NCBI RefSeq assembly: GCF_000444135.1
Contig: NZ_ATDK01000247.1
Span: forward strand, 1 to 39,054
Source of the DNA: Pseudomonas avellanae BPIC 631
GTDB lineage: Bacteria; Pseudomonadota; Gammaproteobacteria; Pseudomonadales; Pseudomonadaceae
Length of the DNA stretch: 39,054 nt
Direction of reading: 5' to 3'
In this document: piece after piece, positions 1 to 8,397 of the stretch
How positions within the stretch are numbered: the first letter of the stretch is position 1
How the letters are laid out: the number at the start of each line of letters is the position of its first letter
Position numbers and translations under genes: made by a program
Notes under the pieces: generated by a model
Database searches by the model: none
The model's input: the letters and a program-made list of their open reading frames with translations, nothing else
Told to the model about the DNA's origin: nothing

Positions 1-592
1 TTGTCCATTTCGCAGGAAGGACCATCGCTCAGCCTGCCGGCGGTCATTGTGCGAATTCCTTGTTCTGGCATCGGTGATCGATGCCGTCAAGGCTCAGGCT
101 GAAACGGGACTGGTTGGCCGACGCGAGCATGCCGAAATATCTCCGCAAAAGCGGGCAGTTGCGCCCGCTGAATGACGTGAGAGATAACAAGAACAATGCC
201 AAGTATTATTTATCTATATAAATCAATCACTTGATGAAAAATAAGAGCGAGACAATTTTTTCTCAGTCGAAAACCACTAAAACCTGCGCAAGATTCTGCG
301 TGCGTTTACGCGATGTTGCGTAACGCCTCAACACGCCGTGAAACGAGGCTCGCAAGCGCTTGGGCGATCTAGCGTGAGCGTTGATTGCGCAAACTCTTGC
401 GCATTCCTCCCCAAGCCGCAACGACGCTGCATTCCCCGGCAAAAGTGCCTTATTCACCTCCGTCGCCTGCCTTATGCAATCCCACAATCCCCCCCAAAAA
501 CGTTCTAAGTTAATGACGAAACAGTCTTTTTTATATTCGCAAATGCGATATATCGTCGCTTCCCATAACTCAAGCTCATAAGGGAATTCACG
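1..592. other. Left-edge region without a confident gene
   Basis: No convincing gene is visible in these 592 bases. A short + strand frame ending at the TAA near 222-224 could be the tail of an upstream gene or a decayed gene, but its translation was not recognised. From about 190 onward the DNA turns AT-rich, which fits an intergenic and promoter region for the ABC importer. It holds two copies of TTGCGCA (385-391 and 397-403) and the perfect palindrome CGATATATCG at 546-555. An SD-like AGGGA sits at 581-585, just upstream of the ATG at 593. Short frames on both strands around 263-581 have no coding character. Confidence 0.5.
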
Positions 593-2170
593 ATGCGGCG
601 ACTGACGGCTCTGGCAATTGCAATCACACTCAGCGGTTCAGCCTGGGCAGCGACGCCCCCGGATACGCTGGTGGTGGCGCGTTCGATCGATGACATTGCC
701 AGCCTCGATCCTGCCGAAAGTTTTGAAATTACCGCGACCAATACCCTGGCCAATATCTACCAGCGCCTGCTTGAACCGGATCGGCAGAACCCCTCTGTCC
801 TGGTCCCTGCGTTGGCATCCAGCTGGAAGGCGGGTGATGACGACAAGAGCCTGGTATTCGAACTGCGTAACGGGGCCAAATTTGCCTCGGGCAACGGGGT
901 CCGTCCCGACGACGTCATTTACTCGTTGAGCCGCGTGGTCAAACTGAACAAATCCCCGGCTTTCATCCTCGGTGAGTTGGGCTGGACGGCAGAAAACGTC
1001 GACAGTTTCCTGACCCGCGTGGATGACACGCACGTGAAGATTTCCTGGCCAGCGGCGGTAGGCAGTTCCTTTGCCTTGAGCATTCTGTCCGCGACGCCGG
1101 TGGGTTTCATTGTTGACGGGGTAGAGGTCGGCAAACATGCGCAAGGCGGCGACCTGGGGAACGGCTGGCTGAAAAACCATTCGGCGGGCACAGGTTCTTA
1201 CGCGCTGCGCACTTACGTGCCGCACGAGGCTCTGGTGCTTCAGGCCAACCCTCATGCAGCCAAAGCCCCCAAGTTGAAGACGGTGATTCTCAAGAATGTC
1301 ACTGACCCGGCGACCCGACGTCTGCTGGTGGTGCAGGGCGATGCAGACCTGGCGTTTGATCTGGGCGCAGACCAGTTCAGTGCGCTGGAGAAGCAGAAGG
1401 GCGTCAGCGTGCAACGCTTCCCGTCATCAATGATTTATTACCTGGCCATCAACAGTGGCAACACGCAGGTGCCGGCACTGAAGAACCCGGCGTTCTGGGA
1501 GGCGGCCCGTTGGCTGGTTGATTACCAAGGCCTCTCCAAAGACCTGTTGAAAAACCAGTACAGCGTTCATCAAGCGTTTCTTCCGGCCGGTGTTTCAGGC
1601 TCATTGAGCGACAAGCCGTTCAAGCTGGACGTCGATAAGGCCAAAGCGGCCTTGAAGGCCGGCGGTATCGCCGAAGGCACGAAAATCGAACTCAATGTGT
1701 TCAATCAGCCTCCTTACACCGACATCGCTCAGGCGCTGCAAGCCAGTTTTGCGAAGGCCGGCATAGAGATTTCAGTGCGTCCGCTGGTGGAAAGCGAGGT
1801 GCTGGCGAAAATGCGCGCCCGTGACTTTCAGCTGATCTTCACCTACTGGGGGATGGATTATCTGGACCCTCACTCCAACGCCAGCGCCTTCACGTATAAC
1901 GTCGCCAACGGGCCGAAAACCATTGCCTGGCGTACTCAGTGGGATATCCCGCAACTGAGCCAGGAAACCCGCGCCGCTGCAGCCGAAGGTGACCCGCAAA
2001 AACGTGTTGCCCTGTATACCCATTTGCAAAAAACCGTGCAGGAAAGCTCGCCCTTTGTCGTGGCATTACAAGGTCAGAATCAGGTGGCGGTGCATGACGG
2101 CGTAGAAGGCGTGCTGCAGAACATCACTGTTTCTCTGCCGTATTTCGATCAGGTGAGCAAAAGCAAGTGA
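593..2170 (+). CDS. ABC transporter periplasmic peptide/nickel-type binding protein
   Basis: This is a 525-residue extracytoplasmic solute-binding protein of family 5 (DppA/OppA/NikA-like). It would capture a small peptide, opine or metal chelate in the periplasm and hand it to the permeases encoded next. The first 20 residues form a classical signal peptide (MRR, a hydrophobic core, cleavage after a SAWA motif). The mature part begins with the family pattern of a SLDPAES-type stretch near residues 37-43, followed by the TNTLANIYQRLLEPD segment. Length is normal for the family. The ATG at 593 has an AGGGA ribosome site 7 bases upstream. The stop overlaps the next start (GTGA), so it heads a five-gene transporter operon. 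Substrate cannot be read from sequence. Confidence 0.93.
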   Translation: MRRLTALAIAITLSGSAWAATPPDTLVVARSIDDIASLDPAESFEITATNTLANIYQRLLEPDRQNPSVLVPALASSWKAGDDDKSLVFELRNGAKFASGNGVRPDDVIYSLSRVVKLNKSPAFILGELGWTAENVDSFLTRVDDTHVKISWPAAVGSSFALSILSATPVGFIVDGVEVGKHAQGGDLGNGWLKNHSAGTGSYALRTYVPHEALVLQANPHAAKAPKLKTVILKNVTDPATRRLLVVQGDADLAFDLGADQFSALEKQKGVSVQRFPSSMIYYLAINSGNTQVPALKNPAFWEAARWLVDYQGLSKDLLKNQYSVHQAFLPAGVSGSLSDKPFKLDVDKAKAALKAGGIAEGTKIELNVFNQPPYTDIAQALQASFAKAGIEISVRPLVESEVLAKMRARDFQLIFTYWGMDYLDPHSNASAFTYNVANGPKTIAWRTQWDIPQLSQETRAAAAEGDPQKRVALYTHLQKTVQESSPFVVALQGQNQVAVHDGVEGVLQNITVSLPYFDQVSKSK

Positions 2171-3201
2171 GGGCAGGGGCGTCACGCAGAATGAAAGTGG
2201 CCGTCAGCGGGGTGTTGTCGCTGGCGGTCACGCTGTTCGGCTTGCTGTTGTTCACGTTCCTGCTGACCACCTTGTCGCCGGTCGATCCGGCGCTGCGGAT
2301 TGCCGGGGACCACGCCAGCGAGTCGTCGCTGGCTCAGGTACGCAGCGATCTGGGGCTTGATCAGCCGTGGCCGTCGCGCTTTGGTCATTACCTGAACAAC
2401 CTGCGACAGGGCGATCTGGGTGTTTCCATTACGTCCGGGCAGCCCGTGCTGGAAGGGTTGAGCCGTGCGCTGCCTGCCACGCTTGAGCTTGCCACACTGG
2501 CGATTCTGCTCGGCAGCAGCTTGGGTTTGTCACTCGGGTTGCTGGCGGCGGGGCGACCGGGTGGCTGGGTCGATGGTCTGGTCAGGCTGTTTTCGCTGGT
2601 CGGTTATTCGGTGCCGATATTCTGGCTCGGTTTGCTGATGCTGCTGTTGTTCTACGCCAGGCTGCAATGGGCGGGCGGCCCCGGGCGGCTGGACGATGTG
2701 TATCTGTATACCCTGGAATTTCCCAGCGGCTTGATGCTGTGGGACACCTGGCGCTCCGGCGACTCGGGCGCGCTGGCCAATGCGTTTGGCCATCTGGTCC
2801 TGCCGGTTCTGGTGCTGGCGTTTTATTCCATGGCCGGCATTTGCCGGATGACACGCTCTGCATTGCTGGGCGAGATGGGCAAAGAGTACGTGGTGACTGC
2901 GCTGGCCAAAGGTGCCGGGCGCGGTCGCGTGTTGTTGCGTCATGTCTTGCCGAATGTCGCCGGAACACTGGTCATCGTCGTTGCGCTGTCTTATGCCGCC
3001 CTGCTGGAAGGTTCCATTCTTACCGAAACAGTCTTTGCCTGGCCCGGTATCGGCCGCTATCTGACCACCGCGTTGTTTGCCGGTGACGTGCCCGCCATTC
3101 TCGGCAGCACGCTGCTGATTGGCCTGTGCTTTGTGGTGATCAACGGGATAGCCGATGTCCTGGCAGGCATGATCGATCCACGTACGCGGAGTGTGTCATG
3201 A
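2167..3201 (+). CDS. ABC transporter permease, DppB/OppB-like
   Basis: This is a 344-residue inner-membrane permease of the binding-protein-dependent transport family, first of the two channel subunits of the importer. An N-terminal membrane segment (about residues 15-36) is followed by the periplasmic loop typical of DppB, which ends in a QGDLGVSI-type motif near residue 80. Several membrane helices come next, with the cytoplasmic EAA-type loop around ALAKGAGRGRVLLRHVLPN near residues 245-263. The GTG start at 2167 overlaps the binding-protein stop by 4 bases; an alternative ATG lies at 2191 with a poorer ribosome site. It pairs with the DppC-like protein and two ATPases downstream. Confidence 0.92.
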   Translation: MRAGASRRMKVAVSGVLSLAVTLFGLLLFTFLLTTLSPVDPALRIAGDHASESSLAQVRSDLGLDQPWPSRFGHYLNNLRQGDLGVSITSGQPVLEGLSRALPATLELATLAILLGSSLGLSLGLLAAGRPGGWVDGLVRLFSLVGYSVPIFWLGLLMLLLFYARLQWAGGPGRLDDVYLYTLEFPSGLMLWDTWRSGDSGALANAFGHLVLPVLVLAFYSMAGICRMTRSALLGEMGKEYVVTALAKGAGRGRVLLRHVLPNVAGTLVIVVALSYAALLEGSILTETVFAWPGIGRYLTTALFAGDVPAILGSTLLIGLCFVVINGIADVLAGMIDPRTRSVS

Positions 3202-4049
3202 GTGTTTCCATCGCGTTCGACAGCGTTCTGGCGCGCAGCGGGTGGCGTCGCTCACCTGCATTGCTGGCAGGCGCGTCGATCATTGGCGTATTGCTGCTGG
3301 TGGCGTTGTTTGCGCCGTTGCTGAGCGGTTTTGATCCGAATGCGCAAAACATTCAGGAGCGTTTGCTGCCACCGTCGGCAGCTCACTGGCTGGGCACCGA
3401 TGCGTTTGGTCGGGATCTGTTTACCCGGTTGCTGTATGGCACACGGCCAACCTTGCTGCTGGTGTCTCTGGTATTGCTGCTGACCTTGCCCATCGGTGTG
3501 CTGATTGGGGTGACTGCCGGTTTTTACGGCGGTTGGGCGGAGCGAATCCTGATGCGCCTGACCGATGTGATCATGGCCTTTCCGCAGTTGGTCATGGCCC
3601 TGGCGTTCGTGGCGATTCTCGGCCCAGGCCTGCTCAATGGCGCGCTGGCCCTGTCTTTGACCGCATGGCCTGCGTACGCACGGCAGGCCCGTGCGGAAAC
3701 CAGCGTGCTGCGTAACAGTGATTATCTGGCTGCGGCGCACCTGCAAGGCATACGCGGCATGCGCCTGCTGATTGGCCACGTGCTACCGCTGTGCCTGCCG
3801 TCAGTCATTGTGCGTGTGGCGCTGAACCTGGGCGGCATCATTCTGGCCGCTGCCGGCCTCGGGTTTCTCGGCCTGGGCGTCGAACCGCCGACCGCTGAGT
3901 GGGGCTCGATGGTCGCCGATGGCAGCCGGGTCATCTTCGATCAGTGGTGGGTCGCCGCTGCGCCGGGTATCGCGATATTGCTGACGAGCCTGTCTTTCAA
4001 TCTGCTGGGCGACGGTCTGCGCGATGTACTGGACCCCCGTCATGGCTGA
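3198..4049 (+). CDS. ABC transporter permease, DppC/OppC-like
   Basis: This is a 283-residue second permease of the peptide/nickel-type importer. After the N-terminal helix (about residues 22-44) comes the DppC hallmark, a short periplasmic stretch with WLGTDAFGRDLFTRLLYGTRPTL near residues 64-86. Helices follow, and then the EAA loop with a HLQGIRGMRLLIGHVLP segment near residues 182-198. The start used is the ATG at 3198, which overlaps the upstream TGA (ATGA). A longer in-frame extension to 3126 would run deep into the previous gene and has no ribosome site. The 3' end overlaps the next ATG by 8 bases, indicating translational coupling with the ATPases. Confidence 0.92.
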   Translation: MSVSIAFDSVLARSGWRRSPALLAGASIIGVLLLVALFAPLLSGFDPNAQNIQERLLPPSAAHWLGTDAFGRDLFTRLLYGTRPTLLLVSLVLLLTLPIGVLIGVTAGFYGGWAERILMRLTDVIMAFPQLVMALAFVAILGPGLLNGALALSLTAWPAYARQARAETSVLRNSDYLAAAHLQGIRGMRLLIGHVLPLCLPSVIVRVALNLGGIILAAAGLGFLGLGVEPPTAEWGSMVADGSRVIFDQWWVAAAPGIAILLTSLSFNLLGDGLRDVLDPRHG

Positions 4050-4890
4050 TGAACAACCGCTGTTGAATGTAAAAGGTTTGCGGATCGGTTTTCCAGGCCC
4101 AGGTTCGGAACTGATCGAGGTGGTCAAGGGCATCGACTTCAGCGTGGGCACGGAAAAGGTGGCGCTGGTGGGCGAGTCCGGCTCCGGCAAGTCACTCACC
4201 GCACGTGCGCTGCTGGGCCTTGTGGCAAGCCCGGGTCAGGTGACTGCCGAGCAGATGAGCCTGGCAGGCGATGACTTGCGTAGTTTGACCGCAAAGCAAT
4301 GGCAGAGCCTGCGCGGCACTCGTTTGTCGCTGGTGCTGCAGGACCCGAAGTATTCGCTCAACCCGGTGCTCAAGGTCGGCACGCAGGTTGAAGAAGCGCT
4401 GGTGTTGCACACCCGGCTGGGACGCCGCGAGCGTCGCGAGAAAGTGCTCGACATGCTGGAAGCGGTGGGTCTGCCCAACCCGCTGGCGCTTTACCACAGC
4501 TACCCCCACGAACTGTCGGGAGGCATGGGGCAACGGGTCATGCTGGCAGCCATGCTGATCAATGATCCGCGCTTGTTGATTGCCGACGAACCCACGTCGG
4601 CAATCGACAGCGGCCTGCGTGATCAGATTCTGGAGCTGATTCTGGGGCTGGTTGAGCAACGCAACATGGGCTTGCTGCTGATCAGCCATGATTTGCCGCT
4701 GGTGGCGCGTTATTGCGACCGCGCACTGGTGATGTACCGGGGCCAAATCGTCGACCGCTGCCACGCAGCCGAACTGGCCACCGCCAGCAATCTGTACACC
4801 AGAACCTTGTGGAGCTGTCAGCCATCGGCGCGCACCTATGGCCACTCGCTGCCCACTCTGGACCGCAACCTGATCGAGGAGCTGCCATGA
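4042..4890 (+). CDS. ABC transporter ATP-binding protein, DppD/OppD-like
   Basis: This is a 282-residue ATPase that powers the importer from the cytoplasmic face. Visible motifs are Walker A GESGSGKS at residues 44-51, the signature LSGGMGQR beginning at residue 158, Walker B LLIADE at 178-183 and a switch histidine in LLISHD. The signature has Met-Gly after LSGG in place of the usual Gln-Arg; DppD/GsiA-type proteins often vary here, so it need not be inactive. Start: the ATG at 4042 (MADEQ) is preferred over 4024 because it gives the usual N-terminus and a short 8-base overlap with the permease gene. The protein is somewhat short for a DppD and has little of the C-terminal oligopeptide-transporter domain, possibly none. 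Confidence 0.92.
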   Translation: MADEQPLLNVKGLRIGFPGPGSELIEVVKGIDFSVGTEKVALVGESGSGKSLTARALLGLVASPGQVTAEQMSLAGDDLRSLTAKQWQSLRGTRLSLVLQDPKYSLNPVLKVGTQVEEALVLHTRLGRRERREKVLDMLEAVGLPNPLALYHSYPHELSGGMGQRVMLAAMLINDPRLLIADEPTSAIDSGLRDQILELILGLVEQRNMGLLLISHDLPLVARYCDRALVMYRGQIVDRCHAAELATASNLYTRTLWSCQPSARTYGHSLPTLDRNLIEELP

Positions 4891-5600
4891 GCGCGGTGGA
4901 TATCAACCGCTTGACGGTCACGTTCAAACGCGGGCTAAGCCATTTCAATGCGCTGGAAATGGACGGATTGCAGATCAAGGCTGGCGAGTGCTTCGGCCTG
5001 ATCGGCGGTTCTGGCTCGGGTAAATCAACCCTGTTGCGGGTGCTCGCCGGGCTCCAGCGTGACTGGCAGGGCGAGGTGCAGGTGTTGGGCCAGCCGCTCA
5101 ACGCGCAGAAAGCGTTCACCGGGGCGTTGCGCCAGCAAGTGCAGATGGTGTTCCAGGACCCTTATGCTTCATTGCATCCACTGCACCGGATTCGTCGCAG
5201 CCTGCGTGAGCCACGGCAAATCAACGGCCTGCCTTTCGACGAAGCCAGCCTGATTGCTTCTGTAGAGCAAGTGGGCTTGCCGGGCAGCATTCTTGACCGC
5301 TACCCGCATCAGTTGTCCGGCGGCCAGCGCCAGCGGGTCGCTATTGTCCGTGCGCTGCAATTGAACCCCAAATTGCTCCTGCTGGATGAACCCACTTCGG
5401 CGCTGGACATGACCGTTCAAGCGGAAATACTCAACCTTTTGCAAGTACTGCGCCGCGATACCGGCATGACCATGATTCTGGTCAGCCATGACATGAACAC
5501 GGTTGCCCATCTGTGCGACAGGGCGCTGTTGATCAATCAGGACAGGGTGGAACGGCATCTGGATCGTGCCGCGCTTGGCGAATTGGCCGGGGGCACGTGA
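4887..5600 (+). CDS. ABC transporter ATP-binding protein, DppF/OppF-like
   Basis: This is a 237-residue second ATPase of the importer, forming a heterodimer with the DppD-like subunit. Walker A GGSGSGKST lies at residues 40-48, with a Q-loop in QMVFQDPYASLHP, signature LSGGQRQR, Walker B LLLLDEPTSALD and H-loop LVSHD. The Q-loop DPYxSL pattern is characteristic of the peptide/nickel subfamily. The ATG at 4887 overlaps the previous stop by 4 bases; an upstream in-frame start at 4713 lies inside the preceding gene and gives a non-homologous leader. It is the last gene of the operon. A 104-base gap follows before the cytochrome gene. Confidence 0.92.
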   Translation: MSAVDINRLTVTFKRGLSHFNALEMDGLQIKAGECFGLIGGSGSGKSTLLRVLAGLQRDWQGEVQVLGQPLNAQKAFTGALRQQVQMVFQDPYASLHPLHRIRRSLREPRQINGLPFDEASLIASVEQVGLPGSILDRYPHQLSGGQRQRVAIVRALQLNPKLLLLDEPTSALDMTVQAEILNLLQVLRRDTGMTMILVSHDMNTVAHLCDRALLINQDRVERHLDRAALGELAGGT

Positions 5601-5654
5601 GGGTGTTTCGCCAAGGCATCATTATTTTCAGGCAGTGCGAATAAAGTCCGATGC

Positions 5655-5705
5655 TCAGGTGTTCACTGATAGTTCTTATCCAGTCCAGTCGAGAGAAACA
5701 CCTGA
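5655..5705 (+). repeat. Inverted repeat abutting the cytochrome b561 start
   Basis: A perfect 9-base inverted repeat (TCAGGTGTT at 5655-5663, AACACCTGA at 5697-5705) encloses a 33-base loop. The right arm ends on the A of the ATG at 5705, and the presumed ribosome site (GAGAG, 5691-5695) lies in the loop. It could be an operator dyad or an RNA hairpin affecting initiation. Only the repeat itself is observed; the role is inferred. Confidence 0.45.
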
Positions 5706-6262
5706 TGAACGCCATCCAACCCTCTGCCAGCAACGGCCCGCGCTATGACCTGGCGACCATGTTCTTTCACTGGGCGACCGCAGTACTGGTCGTCACGTTG
5801 TTCGCCACTGCACAAATCTGGTCGTTTCTGGCCAAAGGCACGCCTCTTCGGCACAACCTTCAGGGCCTGCATATCTCTTTGGGCATTCTGCTCACCGCCG
5901 CAATCGTCGGCCGCCTGCTCTGGCGTCTGACCCGTGGCCGCCGTCTGGCCAGTCACCAGGGCATGGCCGGCCTCGCCGCAAAAGCCGGGCACGGTTTGCT
6001 GTACGCGCTGCTGCTGGCTCAGATCGTGTTGGGCTTCATGTTCCGCTGGGCTCAGGGTGAATCTTTCGATTTTTTCGGGCTGTTTGCAGTGCCGGCGCTC
6101 ATGGCACCGAACCCGGACTGCAAACACACGCTGGGTGGCCTGCATGAAAATGTCGCCTGGGCGCTGATCATTCTTTCCGGGCTGCACGCCTGCGTGGCGC
6201 TGGTGCATCACTGGTGGCTCAAGGACGGCGTCTTGCTGCGCATGTTTCCCGAAAACCGATAG
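5705..6262 (+). CDS. Cytochrome b561 family protein
   Basis: This is a 185-residue four-helix inner-membrane di-haem cytochrome b of the prokaryotic b561 type (CybB/YodB-like). Such proteins pass electrons between the quinone pool and a partner, for example superoxide or a periplasmic oxidoreductase. Candidate haem-ligand histidines sit in the membrane helices: FFHW near residue 22, the LHISLG region near 53, the GHGLLYALLLAQ region, and LHACVALVHHWW near the C-terminus. The ATG at 5705 follows a GAGAG ribosome site; an upstream in-frame start at 5651 lacks one. The gene lies 66 bases before an ECF sigma factor on the same strand, so it may be part of that regulon, although the sequence does not prove cotranscription. 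Confidence 0.9.
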   Translation: MNAIQPSASNGPRYDLATMFFHWATAVLVVTLFATAQIWSFLAKGTPLRHNLQGLHISLGILLTAAIVGRLLWRLTRGRRLASHQGMAGLAAKAGHGLLYALLLAQIVLGFMFRWAQGESFDFFGLFAVPALMAPNPDCKHTLGGLHENVAWALIILSGLHACVALVHHWWLKDGVLLRMFPENR

Positions 6263-6328
6263 TTTTGCCCGGAGTGGCATATTCTGCATGCCCGGCGAAA
6301 ACTGACCTGCCCCCGAGGATTTTCATTC

Positions 6329-6868
6329 GTGCCGACCGAGCCTCCTGAACCCTATAGCATCGACACTGTACGGCAGGGTTTGAGCCCCTGCCTGACCAGG
6401 CTTTGGCGCTATGGCTGGGTGTTGTCGCGACAACGGCACGTAGCAGACGATCTGGTGCAGGCCACCTGCGTACGCGCGCTGGAACGGGCAGGGCATTATC
6501 AACCCGGCACTCGACTGGATCGCTGGCTGTTTTCGATCCTGCATTCCATCTGGCTCAACGAAGTTCGTTCGCAGCAGGTTCGCAAGGGCCAGGGGTTTGT
6601 CGACAGCGACGACCTTTCGTCTACCGATGAAAGCCAGGCCGTCGAAAGCCAGATTCTCGCCAGTCAGGTGATGCGCCGGGTGCAGGATTTGCCCGAAGCG
6701 CTGCGCGAAAGCGTTTTTCTGGCGTATGTAGAAGGCCTCAGCTACCGGGAAATCTCGGACATTCAGCAAATCCCCATGGGCACTGTGATGAGCCGTCTGG
6801 CGGCGGCTCGAATCCGTCTGGCGCAAACCATGAATCCCGCGACACAGCAGTCAGGTGGTCAACGATGA
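6329..6868 (+). CDS. RNA polymerase ECF sigma factor
   Basis: This is a 179-residue sigma-70 family factor of the extracytoplasmic-function class. Region 2 is seen in DDLVQATCVRALERA with the RLDRWLFSILHSIWLNE segment (about residues 37-80). Region 4 is the helix-turn-helix near residues 125-165, with LPEALRESVFLAYVEGLSYREI and a PMGTVMSRLAAAR recognition helix. The GTG start at 6329 is supported by GAGGA about 9 bases upstream. Its stop overlaps the next gene's ATG (ATGA), pairing it with the membrane anti-sigma factor. It is not close to the FecI type; the PMGTVMSR helix is of the RpoE-like classes. The stimulus is unknown. Confidence 0.93.
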   Translation: MPTEPPEPYSIDTVRQGLSPCLTRLWRYGWVLSRQRHVADDLVQATCVRALERAGHYQPGTRLDRWLFSILHSIWLNEVRSQQVRKGQGFVDSDDLSSTDESQAVESQILASQVMRRVQDLPEALRESVFLAYVEGLSYREISDIQQIPMGTVMSRLAAARIRLAQTMNPATQQSGGQR

Positions 6869-7653
6869 GCCCGCATTCACCCTTCGAAATCCCGTCCGAC
6901 CTGACGCTGGTGGCTTTTCTCGACGGCGAATTGAGCGCCGCTGATGCTGCGCGCATCGAGGCACTGCGTGAGCGCGAACCGGCCATTGCCGAGCGGCTGG
7001 CTTTTCTCGAGCAGGGCTGCGCAGGCTTACCCGAGGGCTTTGCGCCGCTGCTGGATGCTGCGCCTACCGCGCACCTGCAGGCGATGCTTGGCGCATTGCC
7101 AGCGCCCGAGGCGGTCAGGCCGCCAAGCTCGCAATGGTCACGCCGACGCCTGCTGGCCGGGGCGGCGGCGTGTCTGGTTGCCGGGGTGCTGGGGGATCGT
7201 GTCTGGCGGGGCTGGCAAGCCTCGCGCTGGGTAGACGAAGGCAACTGGCGCGGCTCGGTGGCCCAGTACATGGCGCTTTACACCGCGCAGACGCTGGACG
7301 GCCTGGAAGAAGGGTCACCTCGTCAGACGGAGCAACTGGCCCGGGTCGGCGAGCAACTGGGCGTTGCCTTGACACCTGAGCGGGTCGGTATCGAGGGTGC
7401 CAGCCTGCGCCGGGCGCAGGTCTTGCGGTATGACAATGACCTGATTGCCCAACTGGTTTACCTGGACGATCGGCAACAGCCATTGGCGCTGTGTTTTGTA
7501 AAATCGTCACAGCCCGCCAGCCCCCCGGCGCAAGAAGTGCGTCATGGCCTGAACGTGGTTCACTGGAGCGATGGTCGGCATGCATGGATGCTGGCCGGTC
7601 GCAGCCCGATGACCGAGTTGCAGGTCCGTCAGCAGCAGCTTGCGCTGTCCTGA
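6865..7653 (+). CDS. Membrane anti-sigma factor
   Basis: This is a 262-residue single-span anti-sigma factor for the ECF sigma encoded just upstream. The N-terminal cytoplasmic part (about residues 1-90) begins with LTLVAFLDGELS, typical of anti-sigma domains. One membrane helix lies at about residues 93-112, preceded by arginines. The remaining 150 residues would be periplasmic, with no domain I recognise. The zinc-binding HxxxCxxC signature of ZAS anti-sigma factors is absent, so this is a non-zinc version. The start overlaps the sigma stop by 4 bases (ATGA). No terminator was recognised downstream. Confidence 0.85.
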   Translation: MSPHSPFEIPSDLTLVAFLDGELSAADAARIEALREREPAIAERLAFLEQGCAGLPEGFAPLLDAAPTAHLQAMLGALPAPEAVRPPSSQWSRRRLLAGAAACLVAGVLGDRVWRGWQASRWVDEGNWRGSVAQYMALYTAQTLDGLEEGSPRQTEQLARVGEQLGVALTPERVGIEGASLRRAQVLRYDNDLIAQLVYLDDRQQPLALCFVKSSQPASPPAQEVRHGLNVVHWSDGRHAWMLAGRSPMTELQVRQQQLALS

Positions 7654-7716
7654 TCACCCGTTTGTGTCATGAATGAAACGTCATTGGCACAAATCTCAGC
7701 GTGGGTGTACTCATTT

Positions 7717-7729
7717 TGTCGACTCGACA
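7717..7729. repeat. 13-base palindrome TGTCGACTCGACA
   Basis: This is a perfect dyad (TGTCGA, C, TCGACA) in the 234-base gap between the anti-sigma gene and the Fur-box region. It has no run of T after it, so it is not an obvious terminator. A transcription-factor site is possible but unproven. Confidence 0.3.
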
Positions 7730-7830
7730 GATCCTCCACACGCGCCGCAAATCAATGCGTTGCGGCTCAATGACGCCTGTTTTAAGCAATGGCAATGGGC
7801 GTTTTATAAAAAAAGAGCGTGGACTCGGGA

Positions 7831-7855
7831 TATAACACTAATTAGAATCAGTCTC
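7831..7855 (+). promoter_or_regulatory. Fur-box-like operator upstream of acsS
   Basis: Two overlapping 19-base windows resemble the Fur consensus GATAATGATAATCATTATC. By hand count, 7831-7849 matches at 12 of 19 positions and 7837-7855 at 13 of 19. The site ends 32 bases before the ATG of the iron-starvation sigma factor, where Fur repression would be expected. Overlapping half-sites are usual for Fur. Assignment rests on consensus matching plus context. Confidence 0.6.
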
Positions 7856-7887
7856 ATTTGGCGCACCCATCGCTCAAGGCTCTTGTC

Positions 7888-8397
7888 ATGATTGACGCAG
7901 CGACGCTACCTCAGCAAACCCTACATGCTCTCTACCGTGATCATCACGGCTGGCTCGAAAGCTGGCTGCGTAGGCGCATGGGCAATGCCTGGGATGCTGC
8001 GGACCTTAGCCAGGATACGTTTCTGCGCGTGTTGTCCAGCTCGCAGCAGATTGCCGACATGCAGGAGCCGCGCGCGTATTTGCTGACCGTGGGCAAACGC
8101 CTGCTCAGCAACTTCTACACCCGCCGCAGTCTTGAGCAGGCTTACCTGGAAGCGCTGGCGCAGTTGCCTGAAGACAGTGTGCCGTCGCCCGAGCAGCGCT
8201 GGCTGCTGCTCGAAACCCTGCAGGCACTGGACGAGTTGCTCGACGGCCTGTCGCCAGCAGTACGCCGCGCATTTCTCTGGAGTCAGCTCGAAGGGCTGGG
8301 GTATCGCGACATCGCCGAGCGCCTGGAAGTGTCCGAACGCACCGTCAAACGCTACATGGCGCAAGCCTACGAGCACTGCCTGCTGGTGGACTGGTGA
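7888..8397 (+). CDS. acsS: Iron-starvation ECF sigma factor (FecI type), AcsS-like
   Basis: This is a 169-residue FecI-family sigma factor. Region 2 has the family pattern AWDAADLSQDTFLRVL with EPRAYLLTVGKRLLSNFYTRR (about residues 29-77). Region 4 has LSPAVRRAFLWSQLEGLGYRDIAERL followed by SERTVKRYMAQA, the FecI-type recognition helix. It is followed by a FecR-like gene and a TonB receptor with a signalling domain, the standard cell-surface signalling trio. An ECF factor at the same position of the P. syringae achromobactin locus has been called AcsS, which is the basis for the symbol. The ATG at 7888 is chosen over a TTG at 7858 that overlaps the region next to the Fur-like site. The 3' end overlaps the next GTG by 4 bases. 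Confidence 0.88.
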   Translation: MIDAATLPQQTLHALYRDHHGWLESWLRRRMGNAWDAADLSQDTFLRVLSSSQQIADMQEPRAYLLTVGKRLLSNFYTRRSLEQAYLEALAQLPEDSVPSPEQRWLLLETLQALDELLDGLSPAVRRAFLWSQLEGLGYRDIAERLEVSERTVKRYMAQAYEHCLLVDW

